From positions 1 through 59,564 of the forward strand of contig JALSRZ010000078.1 of assembly GCA_026984515.1 (NCBI GenBank): a stretch of DNA of 59,564 nt. The letters are read 5' to 3'. The stretch is from Thiohalobacter sp. (GTDB lineage Bacteria > Pseudomonadota > Gammaproteobacteria > DSM-19610). Made by a program: the position numbers and the translations under genes. How positions within the stretch are numbered: the first letter of the stretch is position 1; every line of letters begins with the position of its first letter. The notes beneath the pieces are model-generated. The model ran no database searches. It was not told the DNA's origin and was given only the letters and a program-made list of their open reading frames with translations. Below are positions 34,418 to 41,628 of this stretch, piece after piece.

Positions 34418-36153
34418 GCATCTCCATTACCGGTATCGGCATTTCCCGCGGTATCGCCATCGGGCCCGTCTACCGGCTGGAACAGAGCGACATCGAAGTC
34501 TACGAGGCCGCCATACCGGTCGAGCTGGTTGAGAATGAGATCTCACGCTTCCGGCGTGCGGTACGCGCCGCCCGCCAGCAACTGAAAGATATTCGCAACA
34601 GCATACCGGAGACCACACCCGCCGATATTACCGATTTCATCGACACTCACCTGCTGATGCTGGAAGACAGCCTGCTGACGGCCGCGCCACTGGAACTGAT
34701 CCGTCAGCGCCAGTGCAATGCCGAGTGGGCACTGAAAATCCAGCGCGATGCGCTGGCGAAAGTATTCGATGAGATGGATGATCCCTACCTGCGTACCCGC
34801 AAGGACGACGTGGATCACGTTGTGACCCGTATCCTGCGCATCCTGACCGGCAAGGAATCGCACCCCGACCCGCAGGACAGTTCCCGCCTGCACGGTGCGA
34901 TTATACTGGCGCACGACCTGACGCCTGCCGAGACCGCCCTGCTGCGCCACCAGGGCATTGCCGGCTTTGTCACGGAATCCGGCGGACCGCTGTCGCACAC
35001 GGCCATCCTGGCACGCAGCCTCGGACTTCCCGCCATTGTCGGCACGCACATCACGCCGCACCAGATCCGCGATGACGACACCGTGATACTGGATGCCTCA
35101 CGGGGCGAGCTGCTTGCGGATGTCGACACGGCCATTCTCAGGGACTACCGCCGACAGCAGCGCCAGCAGAACAAACACCGCCTGGAACTCAAACGTCTCA
35201 AGGACGAGCCCGCGGTCACCGCCGATGGCAAGCGGATTCACCTGGCGGCCAACGTGGAGTTGCGCGAGGACGTGCTGGCGGCACGCCGCGCCGGCGCTGA
35301 CGGCATCGGACTGTACCGTACCGAGTTCCTGTTCATGAACCGCACGGATATTCCCGACGAGGAAGAACAGCTGAAACAGTACCTGAGTGTGGTAAAAACC
35401 CTGAAAGGACTACCGGTCACGATCCGTACCCTCGACATCGGCTCGGACAAGGAATGCGGTGCCGAGCCGCCCAGTGAACATGAATCTGTCAACCCCGCCC
35501 TTGGCCTGCGTGCCATCCGCCTGTGCCTGAAGCACGCCGACCTGTTCCGTCCGCAGCTGCGGGCCATACTGCGCGCCTCGGCAAAAGGGCCGGTGCGCAT
35601 GATGATCCCCATGTTGTCCAGTGCGCACGAACTCAACAAGGTGCTGGCGCTCATCGATGAGGTCAGGCAGGAACTACACCAGGAACGCCTGGCATTTGAC
35701 TGGAACATGCCGGTGGGCGGCATGATCGAGGTTCCCGCCGCCGCCCTTTCCGCCAGCCTGTTTGCCCGCAAGCTGGATTTCCTGTCGATCGGCACCAACG
35801 ACCTGATCCAGTACACCCTTGCCATCGACCGTGTAGACGAGGAGGTCACCTACCTGTACGACCCGCTGCACCCGGCGGTGCTGCGCCTGATCAGCATGGT
35901 CATCGACGCCGGACGGCAACAGGATGTGCCAGTCGCGATGTGCGGTGAAATGGCGGGCGACACACGTTATACGCGCCTGCTGCTGGGCATGGGGCTGACC
36001 GATTTTTCCGTCCATCCCACCGCCTTGCTCGAAGTAAAGGACGTCATACACCACAGCCGGGTCAGCGACCTTGCCGCCGCGGCAAGCCGGGTCCTGGAGC
36101 AGGACGACCCGGAGAACATCATCGAACAGCTGGAGCTGATCAATAAAATATAA
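34414..36153 (+). CDS. ptsI: phosphoenolpyruvate-protein phosphotransferase (EI)
   Basis: EI passes phosphate from PEP to HPr. The 579-residue product has the N-terminal HPr-binding region, the active histidine in GGPLSHTAILARSLGLPAIV (His195), and the C-terminal PEP-binding barrel with RTLDIGSDKE, FLSIGTNDLIQYTLAIDR and the cysteine in MCGEMAGD. No GAF domain is present, so it is not PtsP. It overlaps the HPr gene by four bases. Confidence 0.96.
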   Translation: MSISITGIGISRGIAIGPVYRLEQSDIEVYEAAIPVELVENEISRFRRAVRAARQQLKDIRNSIPETTPADITDFIDTHLLMLEDSLLTAAPLELIRQRQCNAEWALKIQRDALAKVFDEMDDPYLRTRKDDVDHVVTRILRILTGKESHPDPQDSSRLHGAIILAHDLTPAETALLRHQGIAGFVTESGGPLSHTAILARSLGLPAIVGTHITPHQIRDDDTVILDASRGELLADVDTAILRDYRRQQRQQNKHRLELKRLKDEPAVTADGKRIHLAANVELREDVLAARRAGADGIGLYRTEFLFMNRTDIPDEEEQLKQYLSVVKTLKGLPVTIRTLDIGSDKECGAEPPSEHESVNPALGLRAIRLCLKHADLFRPQLRAILRASAKGPVRMMIPMLSSAHELNKVLALIDEVRQELHQERLAFDWNMPVGGMIEVPAAALSASLFARKLDFLSIGTNDLIQYTLAIDRVDEEVTYLYDPLHPAVLRLISMVIDAGRQQDVPVAMCGEMAGDTRYTRLLLGMGLTDFSVHPTALLEVKDVIHHSRVSDLAAAASRVLEQDDPENIIEQLELINKI

Positions 36154-36239
36154 CAGCGCCCGGTTTTTTGCCCGCTGTCAGACTGCTACACTGCCGCAGT
36201 ACGTAACGAGTTCAATTCCCACCCAGCCCGGGGTTCGTC

Positions 36240-37598
36240 ATGGCAGAAACCGCCGAACAGAAAAATACGCAGCAGCGACTGGAAGTCCTGACCGCGGCCC
36301 TGCACAGCGGCACCGCTGACCAGGTTCGCCAGCTGCTGGCCAGCCTGCACCCCGCCGAAATCGGCGACCTGCTCGAATCCCTGCCGCACGGCCCACGCGA
36401 AATCCTGTGGGAACTGGTCGATGCCGAGGACAAGGGTGAAGCCCTGGTCGAGGTGAATGACGAGGTGCGTGCCGGCCTCATCGAGGAAATGGAAACCGAC
36501 CAGCTGGTGGCGATCACCGAAGGCCTGGATACGGATGATCTGGCTGACCTGCTGCACGACCTGCCCGGCGCCGTGATCCACGAACTGCTGTATTCCATGG
36601 ACAAGCAGAACCGCCACCGACTGGAAGCCGCCCTGTCCTACCCGGAGGATACCGCCGGCGGCCTGATGGACATGGACGTGGTGACGGTGCGCGCCAACGT
36701 CTCGCTCGACGTGGTACTGCGTTACCTGCGCCTGCGTGGCGGAATCCCGGACCTGACCGACAGTCTGGTCGTGGTGGACCGCTTCGATCACTACCAGGGA
36801 CTGCTGCCGCTGGCCACGCTGTTGACCAGTGACCCGGACGCCAGCGTTGCCGAGGTAATGGACGCCGAGGTCGAGGCCATTCCCGCCAGTATGAGAGACG
36901 ACGCAGTTGCACGCCTGTTCGAGGATCGCGACCTGGTATCGGCACCGGTGGTCGATGAAGACGGCAAACTGCTGGGACGCATCACCATCGACGATGTGGT
37001 CGACGTGATTCGTGACGAGGCCGATCACTCCCTGATGAGCATGGCCGGCCTGGACGAGGAAAGCGATATTTTCGCACCCGCTATCCTGAGCGCGCGACGC
37101 CGCTCGGTCTGGCTGGGGATCAACCTCGCCACCGCCTTCCTGGCTTCCTGGGTCATCGGCCTGTACGAAGGCACGCTGGAAAAAGTCGTGGCACTGGCGG
37201 TACTGATGCCCATTGTCGCCAGCATGGGCGGTATCGCCGGCAGCCAGACCCTGACCATCATGATCCGCGGCCTGGCCCTCGGGCAGGTCGGCCCAAGCAA
37301 CTCCAGGTTACTGATGTACAAGGAAATACTGGTAAGCCTGATGAACAGCCTGATCTGGTCCATGGTGGTGGCGGTAATCGCCATGAGCTGGTTCCAGAGC
37401 ACCCGGATCGGCCTGATCATCGCTGCAGCGCTGGCCATCAACCTGGTGTGTGCGGCGCTGGCCGGCTTCAGCATCCCGCTGGCCCTGAAACGCCTGGGCA
37501 TCGACCCGGCACTGGCCGGTACCGTGCTGCTGACCACCATCACCGACGTGGTCGGTTTCATGGCCTTCCTCAGCCTGGGAACCTGGTACCTGTTGTAG
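36240..37598 (+). CDS. mgtE: magnesium transporter MgtE
   Basis: The 452-residue protein has the cytosolic MgtE N domain (HPAEIGDLLESLP, LEAALSYPEDTAGGLMDMD), two CBS domains (about 135-255) and five transmembrane segments from about 285. The motif MPIVASMGGIAGSQTLTIMIRG lies in the pore region. MgtE is a Mg-gated channel. It is the last gene of the plus-strand block and its start follows ptsI by 86 bases. Confidence 0.95.
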   Translation: MAETAEQKNTQQRLEVLTAALHSGTADQVRQLLASLHPAEIGDLLESLPHGPREILWELVDAEDKGEALVEVNDEVRAGLIEEMETDQLVAITEGLDTDDLADLLHDLPGAVIHELLYSMDKQNRHRLEAALSYPEDTAGGLMDMDVVTVRANVSLDVVLRYLRLRGGIPDLTDSLVVVDRFDHYQGLLPLATLLTSDPDASVAEVMDAEVEAIPASMRDDAVARLFEDRDLVSAPVVDEDGKLLGRITIDDVVDVIRDEADHSLMSMAGLDEESDIFAPAILSARRRSVWLGINLATAFLASWVIGLYEGTLEKVVALAVLMPIVASMGGIAGSQTLTIMIRGLALGQVGPSNSRLLMYKEILVSLMNSLIWSMVVAVIAMSWFQSTRIGLIIAAALAINLVCAALAGFSIPLALKRLGIDPALAGTVLLTTITDVVGFMAFLSLGTWYLL

Positions 37599-37604
37599 AA
37601 CCGA

Positions 37605-37636
37605 CCCCGGGACCAGGATCGTTAACACACCCGGGG
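37605..37636. terminator. inverted repeat between convergent mgtE and a hypothetical gene
   Basis: CCCCGGG (37605-37611) and CCCGGGG (37630-37636) can pair around an 18-base loop between the two convergent genes. The large loop and absence of a T-run make it a weak candidate for a bidirectional terminator. Confidence 0.3.
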
Positions 37637-37647
37637 AAGCATCTGAT

Positions 37648-38046
37648 TCATTGAAAATTCCCGTCATCCTGTTTCAGCAACGTTTCCATCTGGCTATCCT
37701 GCACCGGGTACTGCAGCACCGCATACAGCGGGAACAGCGCCTCCAGTTTACCCACGTACTGGTATTCAGCGCGGTGCACCATGACAATGGTGCGTGCTGC
37801 CGGTGCGTACTTGCGCAGGCTGGCCAGCAGTACATCCAGGTTGCTGACATTGACACCGGCATAATTGTTACTGTAGCCATAGGAAAACTCGGCGACCAGG
37901 TAATCGGGTTGCTGTTTTTTCAGCCGGGCGATGGCCTTGCGCGCGGAATTGAATTTCAGTTCCCGGATAGCAAGGCGCCGGTAGAGCGCACTGAAATTTG
38001 GGTGGGTGGGCGACTCGATCACGGAAAACAGCGTACGCTCAGACAT
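37648..38046 (-). CDS. hypothetical protein paired with a 2OG-type oxygenase
   Basis: The 132-residue protein is soluble and lacks a signal peptide. Its alpha/beta pattern, with PDYLVAEFSYGYSNNY, DVLLASLRKYAPAARTIVMV and KLEALFPLYAVLQYPV, recalls a receiver-like or flavodoxin-like fold, but no phosphoacceptor site could be confirmed. I do not recognise the family. It overlaps the upstream oxygenase gene by eight bases, so the two are almost certainly co-transcribed and may act together. Confidence 0.65.
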   Translation of the reverse strand: MSERTLFSVIESPTHPNFSALYRRLAIRELKFNSARKAIARLKKQQPDYLVAEFSYGYSNNYAGVNVSNLDVLLASLRKYAPAARTIVMVHRAEYQYVGKLEALFPLYAVLQYPVQDSQMETLLKQDDGNFQ

Positions 38047-38590
38047 CGGCTTCAGGCGCCCGCACGCCGAAATTCATCCCCACGGAAAGACGCACGGCGT
38101 CGCTGTTGTTCCGGGTCACCTCGTGCATCACCTGCGGCGAAAAGAAGACCAGGCGACCTGCACGCGGAGTAATCCGCCGGCTGTCCCCGTCCTGCTGCAA
38201 CAGCAGATCCCCGGAATCCGGCGGCACCCTGACGTAGTAAACACCGGAGACCAGCTCATCCTCCTCCTCGTGGCAATGCGGCAGGGTCACGTGCCCGGGC
38301 CCCATTTCGTTCAGCCAGAAACCGGTCGTGAGCCCGGGAACCGGTCTGCCCAGGTACTGTTCAGCGCCCTGCTTCGCCACCTCCAGCACGGCAGCCAGTG
38401 CCGGCAGGCGCTGTACCGGGATATACACATTCTCGTAACGCCCGGCAAAATAATGGGTCCGTTGCAGCCCGGGATCATCCCGCAGCGCCTGGTATTGTTC
38501 CCATAGCCGGGCATTGACCGTGGCCGCATCGGGCAGCTCCATCAGGTGGACACGAATTCGGGAGGCTTCCTGGGCAGGCATGGATTTCAT
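38039..38590 (-). CDS. putative 2OG-Fe(II) oxygenase
   Basis: The 183-residue protein has the core of a 2-oxoglutarate/iron dioxygenase: HVTLPHCHEEEDELVSGVYY with the iron-binding HxE pattern, then PRAGRLVFFSPQVMHEV with the distal histidine, and VRLSVGMNF with the arginine for 2-oxoglutarate. Such small enzymes hydroxylate proteins or small molecules; the substrate is not known. ATG 38590 is preferred to an ATG nine codons upstream. The start remains uncertain. Confidence 0.75.
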   Translation of the reverse strand: MKSMPAQEASRIRVHLMELPDAATVNARLWEQYQALRDDPGLQRTHYFAGRYENVYIPVQRLPALAAVLEVAKQGAEQYLGRPVPGLTTGFWLNEMGPGHVTLPHCHEEEDELVSGVYYVRVPPDSGDLLLQQDGDSRRITPRAGRLVFFSPQVMHEVTRNNSDAVRLSVGMNFGVRAPEADV

Positions 38591-38712
38591 TGGTATACAC
38601 CGGTTCGGATACCGCATAATAACGCCGGATCCAGGGTATTACTAAAGAACCGCTGATTAATTCGTACATTATCAAAAACCGGTTTGCGCGGCTGACAGAG
38701 GACGGAACGGAC

Positions 38713-39210
38713 TTGAACGAAGAATTCGACCCCGGGCTGGCCCCACCGAGCAAATCCAGCCTGAAACGGGATGCGCATGCGCTGCAGCAGCTCGGCACAC
38801 AACTGGTCGACGTTCCGGAATCGGTGTGGGCCATGCTCGGACTCCCCGATTCGCTGGTTGCCGCGCTGCTGGAAGCCAGGCGCCTGCATGCGCGCGGCGG
38901 GCGCAAACGCCAGCTGCAGTTTATCGGCAAACTGATGCGGGATGTCGATCCCGAACCGATACGGCACTATTTTGAACAGGAACGACTCAGGGCAAGGAAA
39001 CTGGCACGGGCACACCATGACCTGGAAGCCTGGCGTGACCGCCTGATCGAAGAGGGTGACCCTGCCGTGGAAGTCTTCCTGAAACAGCACGCGCAGGCTG
39101 ACCGGCAACACCTGCGCCAGCTGATCCGCCAGGCCCGCAAGGAACAGGCACAGAACAGGCCACCGAAATCCAGCCGCGCCCTGTTTCGCTACATCCGGGA
39201 CCTGGAATAG
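38713..39210 (+). CDS. darP: ribosome-associated factor DarP (YjgA family)
   Basis: DarP promotes assembly of the 50S peptidyl-transferase region. The 165-residue helical, highly charged protein matches the YjgA family: KSSLKRDAHALQQLGTQLVD, ARRLHARGGRKRQLQFIGKLM and LRQLIRQARKEQAQNRPPKS with KSSRALFRYIRDLE at the end. A TTG start is assumed because no ATG precedes the conserved part; the frame continues open upstream. It is divergent from the oxygenase gene. Confidence 0.9.
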   Translation: MNEEFDPGLAPPSKSSLKRDAHALQQLGTQLVDVPESVWAMLGLPDSLVAALLEARRLHARGGRKRQLQFIGKLMRDVDPEPIRHYFEQERLRARKLARAHHDLEAWRDRLIEEGDPAVEVFLKQHAQADRQHLRQLIRQARKEQAQNRPPKSSRALFRYIRDLE

Positions 39211-39214
39211 GCGT

Positions 39215-39436
39215 TCAACGCACCTTGCGCCTGCGCGCGATCACAACCAGCGCCAGCACCACCAGGGCAACCGGTAACAGGACCTCCAGTGTGAGTGCAT
39301 CTGCCAGCAGGCTGTTGCTGTCATTGACCGGAAGCGTCGATCCGGGTTCGGTGCTCACTGCCACACCGGGCAACAAAAAGATCGCGCCGAGTGGCGCGAG
39401 CAGACGCCGGGCAATGCCCGGTGCGCATGATTGCAT
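39215..39436 (-). CDS. small secreted, C-terminally anchored protein
   Basis: The 73-residue protein has a signal peptide (about 1-27, ending VAVS), a short polar stretch, and a C-terminal hydrophobic segment followed by RRRKVR, giving a membrane-anchored topology like small sorting-signal proteins. No family was recognised. GAGGGA lies before ATG 39436. It is convergent with darP with four bases between the stops. Confidence 0.5.
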   Translation of the reverse strand: MQSCAPGIARRLLAPLGAIFLLPGVAVSTEPGSTLPVNDSNSLLADALTLEVLLPVALVVLALVVIARRRKVR

Positions 39437-39667
39437 GGATCCGCTTCCCTCATAAAAAAACGTAACGTCAGTACGTAGATTCAAACCGGGCTAACAAGCA
39501 AACGCTGTGCCAGTTACAGCCTGACAGGATAAAGTCAGTGCTATCAATGGCCCGCGCCTGGCCGGCTACCACTGCCGGTACGATTTCGGCCGCCAACTGT
39601 CGCCTGTTCCCGACAGTGGTTTTCGCGGCCGGATCGATACAGACAGTGGCAGGACAGTGCACTCACC

Positions 39668-40171
39668 ATGCTGCGCGCCCGGCTGGCACCGGTGGACCAC
39701 CGCACCAAACAGCTGTCATCGCTGAACGCACGCGTGGAAGAACTTTCCTCGGCATTTGCCGCGCTGGAAACCAGGCTGGCACAGGCCGCAGACCAATCCC
39801 CTGGCAGTGCTCCCGCGAACCACGCCGCAAAGAGCAGCTCGGCAAGTGTGTCCACCGGAAGCCGGGTGCAGGCAGACCGGCCGGTCATCAAAACCACCCT
39901 GGCAGCGAGACCGGCTGCAGCGCTTGTCGATCCCGCCGCACCCTGGGTCATCAACCTGGCATCCCTGTATGACCAGGCTGCCGCGGCACGATTCGCACAG
40001 CAAGCACAGGCGCAGGGCATTCCTGCCGATACCCGCCCGGTTTCCGTCAACCGGCGCAAGGTGTGGCGCGTACAGGTCGGCGGTTTTACCAACCGCGAAG
40101 AAGCCCTCGCCTACGCTGAGCGGCACAAGGGAAAACTGGGGCTGACCAAGGTCTGGATTTTCAGGAACTAA
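39668..40171 (+). CDS. SPOR domain protein
   Basis: The 167-residue protein ends in a SPOR domain (about 90-165: WVINLASLYDQAAAARFAQQ, VWRVQVGGFTNREEALAYAE), the fold that binds denuded peptidoglycan at the septum. The N-terminal 50 residues form a short coiled coil. No signal peptide or membrane segment is present, though SPOR proteins act in the periplasm, so the 5' end may be lost or frameshifted: the frame is open back to about 39533 but codes nothing membrane-like. The stop TAA lies in the flanking CTAA of a MITE-like element. Confidence 0.7.
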   Translation: MLRARLAPVDHRTKQLSSLNARVEELSSAFAALETRLAQAADQSPGSAPANHAAKSSSASVSTGSRVQADRPVIKTTLAARPAAALVDPAAPWVINLASLYDQAAAARFAQQAQAQGIPADTRPVSVNRRKVWRVQVGGFTNREEALAYAERHKGKLGLTKVWIFRN

Positions 40172-40347
40172 CCCGCATTTCTCACCGGGTTCCGTAGCGA
40201 GGCGGTGGCAGGTCGTGTGATCAGCGGCGTTCGCGACCGAGGGCCGCGCAGGCATAGTCGACACGATGTCGAGCAGCCCGACCGAGTGAACGCCGCTTAG
40301 CGCACGGCATGACGCCGCCGCAGCAGGAAGTCGGTGAGAAATGCGGG
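40172..40347. repeat. 176-bp MITE-like foldback element, copy 1
   Basis: The element begins CCCGCATTTCTCACCG (40172-40187) and ends with its exact reverse complement (40332-40347), a perfect 16-bp terminal inverted repeat. Inside, AGCGGCGTTC (40223-40232) faces GAACGCCGCT (40288-40297), and TCGACA (40258-40263) faces TGTCGA (40267-40272), so the whole element can fold on itself. The flanks are CTAA on the left (40168-40171) and CTAG on the right (40348-40351). A second copy at 59387-59562 differs at only four of 176 positions. No protein is encoded. This is the form of a miniature inverted-repeat transposable element, moved in trans by an unseen transposase. Confidence 0.8.
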
Positions 40348-40412
40348 CTAGCCTGTATTTTTATCGGCTGTACAACCGCCCGGGATACGCGCGTTGCCCG
40401 TGCCGCATGAAC

Positions 40413-41234
40413 TCAGACCTTGCAGACGATATTGCGGTGTTCCAGACAGGGGAAGGTACGACGGATGTTGTGCAATCGCTCGATATCCATGTCGGCACAC
40501 ACCAGACCCGATCCATTGGCCAGCTCGTTCATGACCTGACCCCAGGGATCAACAATCATGCTGTGACCGTAGGTCTCGCGACCGTTCACGTGATAGCCGC
40601 CCTGCCCCGCGGCCAGTACATAACACAGGTTCTCGATAGCCCGGGCGCGCACCAGTGTCTCCCAGTGCGCCCGGCCGGTGATCGCCGTGAACGCGGACGG
40701 AATCGCCAGGATTTCCACCCCCTGGTCCAGCAGGGTGCGGAACAGTTCCGGGAAACGCAGGTCGTAACAGACCGCCAGCCCCAGCTTGCCAAACGGCGTA
40801 TCCACGACGACGACCTGATCGCCGGGTTCGATCGTTTCCGACTCGGTGTAGCTTTCATCGCTGTCCATGACCGATACGTCGAACAGGTGTATCTTGTCAT
40901 AGCGCGCCACCAGCCGGCCCTGTTCGTCATACAGCATGCAGGCCGCGCGGATCTTCCGGTCTGATTCAGCCGCCATCGGCACGGTACCGCCCACCAGCCA
41001 TATCGCGTGCTTCAGTGCCTGCTGGGCGAGGAAATCCTGGATCGGGCCACTGCCATCCGCTTCACGTACGGCAATCTTGTCGCTTTCTTCCTTGCCCATG
41101 ATGGCAAAGTTTTCCGGCAACACAACCAGCCTGGCCCCCTTGTCCACTGCCATGCCGATGAGACGTTCGGCTTCCAGCAGGTTGGCGCCCACGTTGGGCC
41201 CGGAAGCCATTTGTATACAGGCTGCCGTTGTCAC
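40413..41234 (-). CDS. nitrilase-family amidase (Nit1/deaminated-glutathione amidase type)
   Basis: The 273-residue carbon-nitrogen hydrolase has the Glu-Lys-Cys triad: Glu41 in VLPENFA, Lys114 in RYDKIHLFD and Cys156 in GLAVCYDLRFPELFR. Nit1-type enzymes repair deaminated glutathione. It lies downstream of yhdP, as in many gammaproteobacteria where tldD usually follows; here the SPOR gene and the MITE-like element take that place. Its start overlaps the upstream small gene by four bases. Confidence 0.92.
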   Translation of the reverse strand: MTTAACIQMASGPNVGANLLEAERLIGMAVDKGARLVVLPENFAIMGKEESDKIAVREADGSGPIQDFLAQQALKHAIWLVGGTVPMAAESDRKIRAACMLYDEQGRLVARYDKIHLFDVSVMDSDESYTESETIEPGDQVVVVDTPFGKLGLAVCYDLRFPELFRTLLDQGVEILAIPSAFTAITGRAHWETLVRARAIENLCYVLAAGQGGYHVNGRETYGHSMIVDPWGQVMNELANGSGLVCADMDIERLHNIRRTFPCLEHRNIVCKV

Positions 41235-41569
41235 TTTTTCTCCTTCATCAATTCAAGTTCTATGCGGTCCGCACGGTGACTGCCCGCCACCAGTTCCTGC
41301 GCTTCCATGGGCACGCCCAGCGCCACCAGCCAGGAACGCAGCTCGTAGGCCCACAACAGACCTTCCTCGCCGCCGGGGTAACGAATCAGTAATCGCTGCC
41401 CGGTCTCCGCTGACCAGCCGGCCACCAGGTCCGGTAACGGCGCCATCTGCGCAATCGAGCGACCATCCCTGGGGCGTGCCCAGTCGTCGGCATTCAACAG
41501 CCATTGCCGTTCCCCCGCCTGCGCCGCCAGCGAAATCAGCAGCACCGCCGCCAATGCGATGATTTTCAT
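41231..41569 (-). CDS. small periplasmic protein, unknown function
   Basis: The 112-residue product has a clear signal peptide (about 1-18, ending AAQA) followed by a mature part with WLLNADDWARPRDGRSIAQM and a glycine-rich GGEEGLLWAYELRSWLV segment. The gene lies between yhdP and the amidase, overlapping the latter by four bases. ATG 41569 starts the signal peptide, so it is preferred over upstream in-frame starts. Family not recognised. Confidence 0.65.
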   Translation of the reverse strand: MKIIALAAVLLISLAAQAGERQWLLNADDWARPRDGRSIAQMAPLPDLVAGWSAETGQRLLIRYPGGEEGLLWAYELRSWLVALGVPMEAQELVAGSHRADRIELELMKEKK

Positions 41570-41628
41570 GCCGTCAGCATAGCACAGGGGAACCCGACTG
41601 CAGCGCCCCGCACACCACACCGGCTGAC

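Noticed and set aside
36154-36180. Possible hairpin after ptsI (ACAGCG...CGCTGT)
   Set aside because: Only a six-base stem with T residues in the loop rather than after it; not convincing as a terminator.
40172-40347. Reading the 176-bp repeat as a small protein gene or CRISPR-like unit
   Set aside because: The frames crossing it are identical shadows in both copies without start signals, and two copies 19 kb apart are not an array. The terminal inverted repeats fit a transposable element better.
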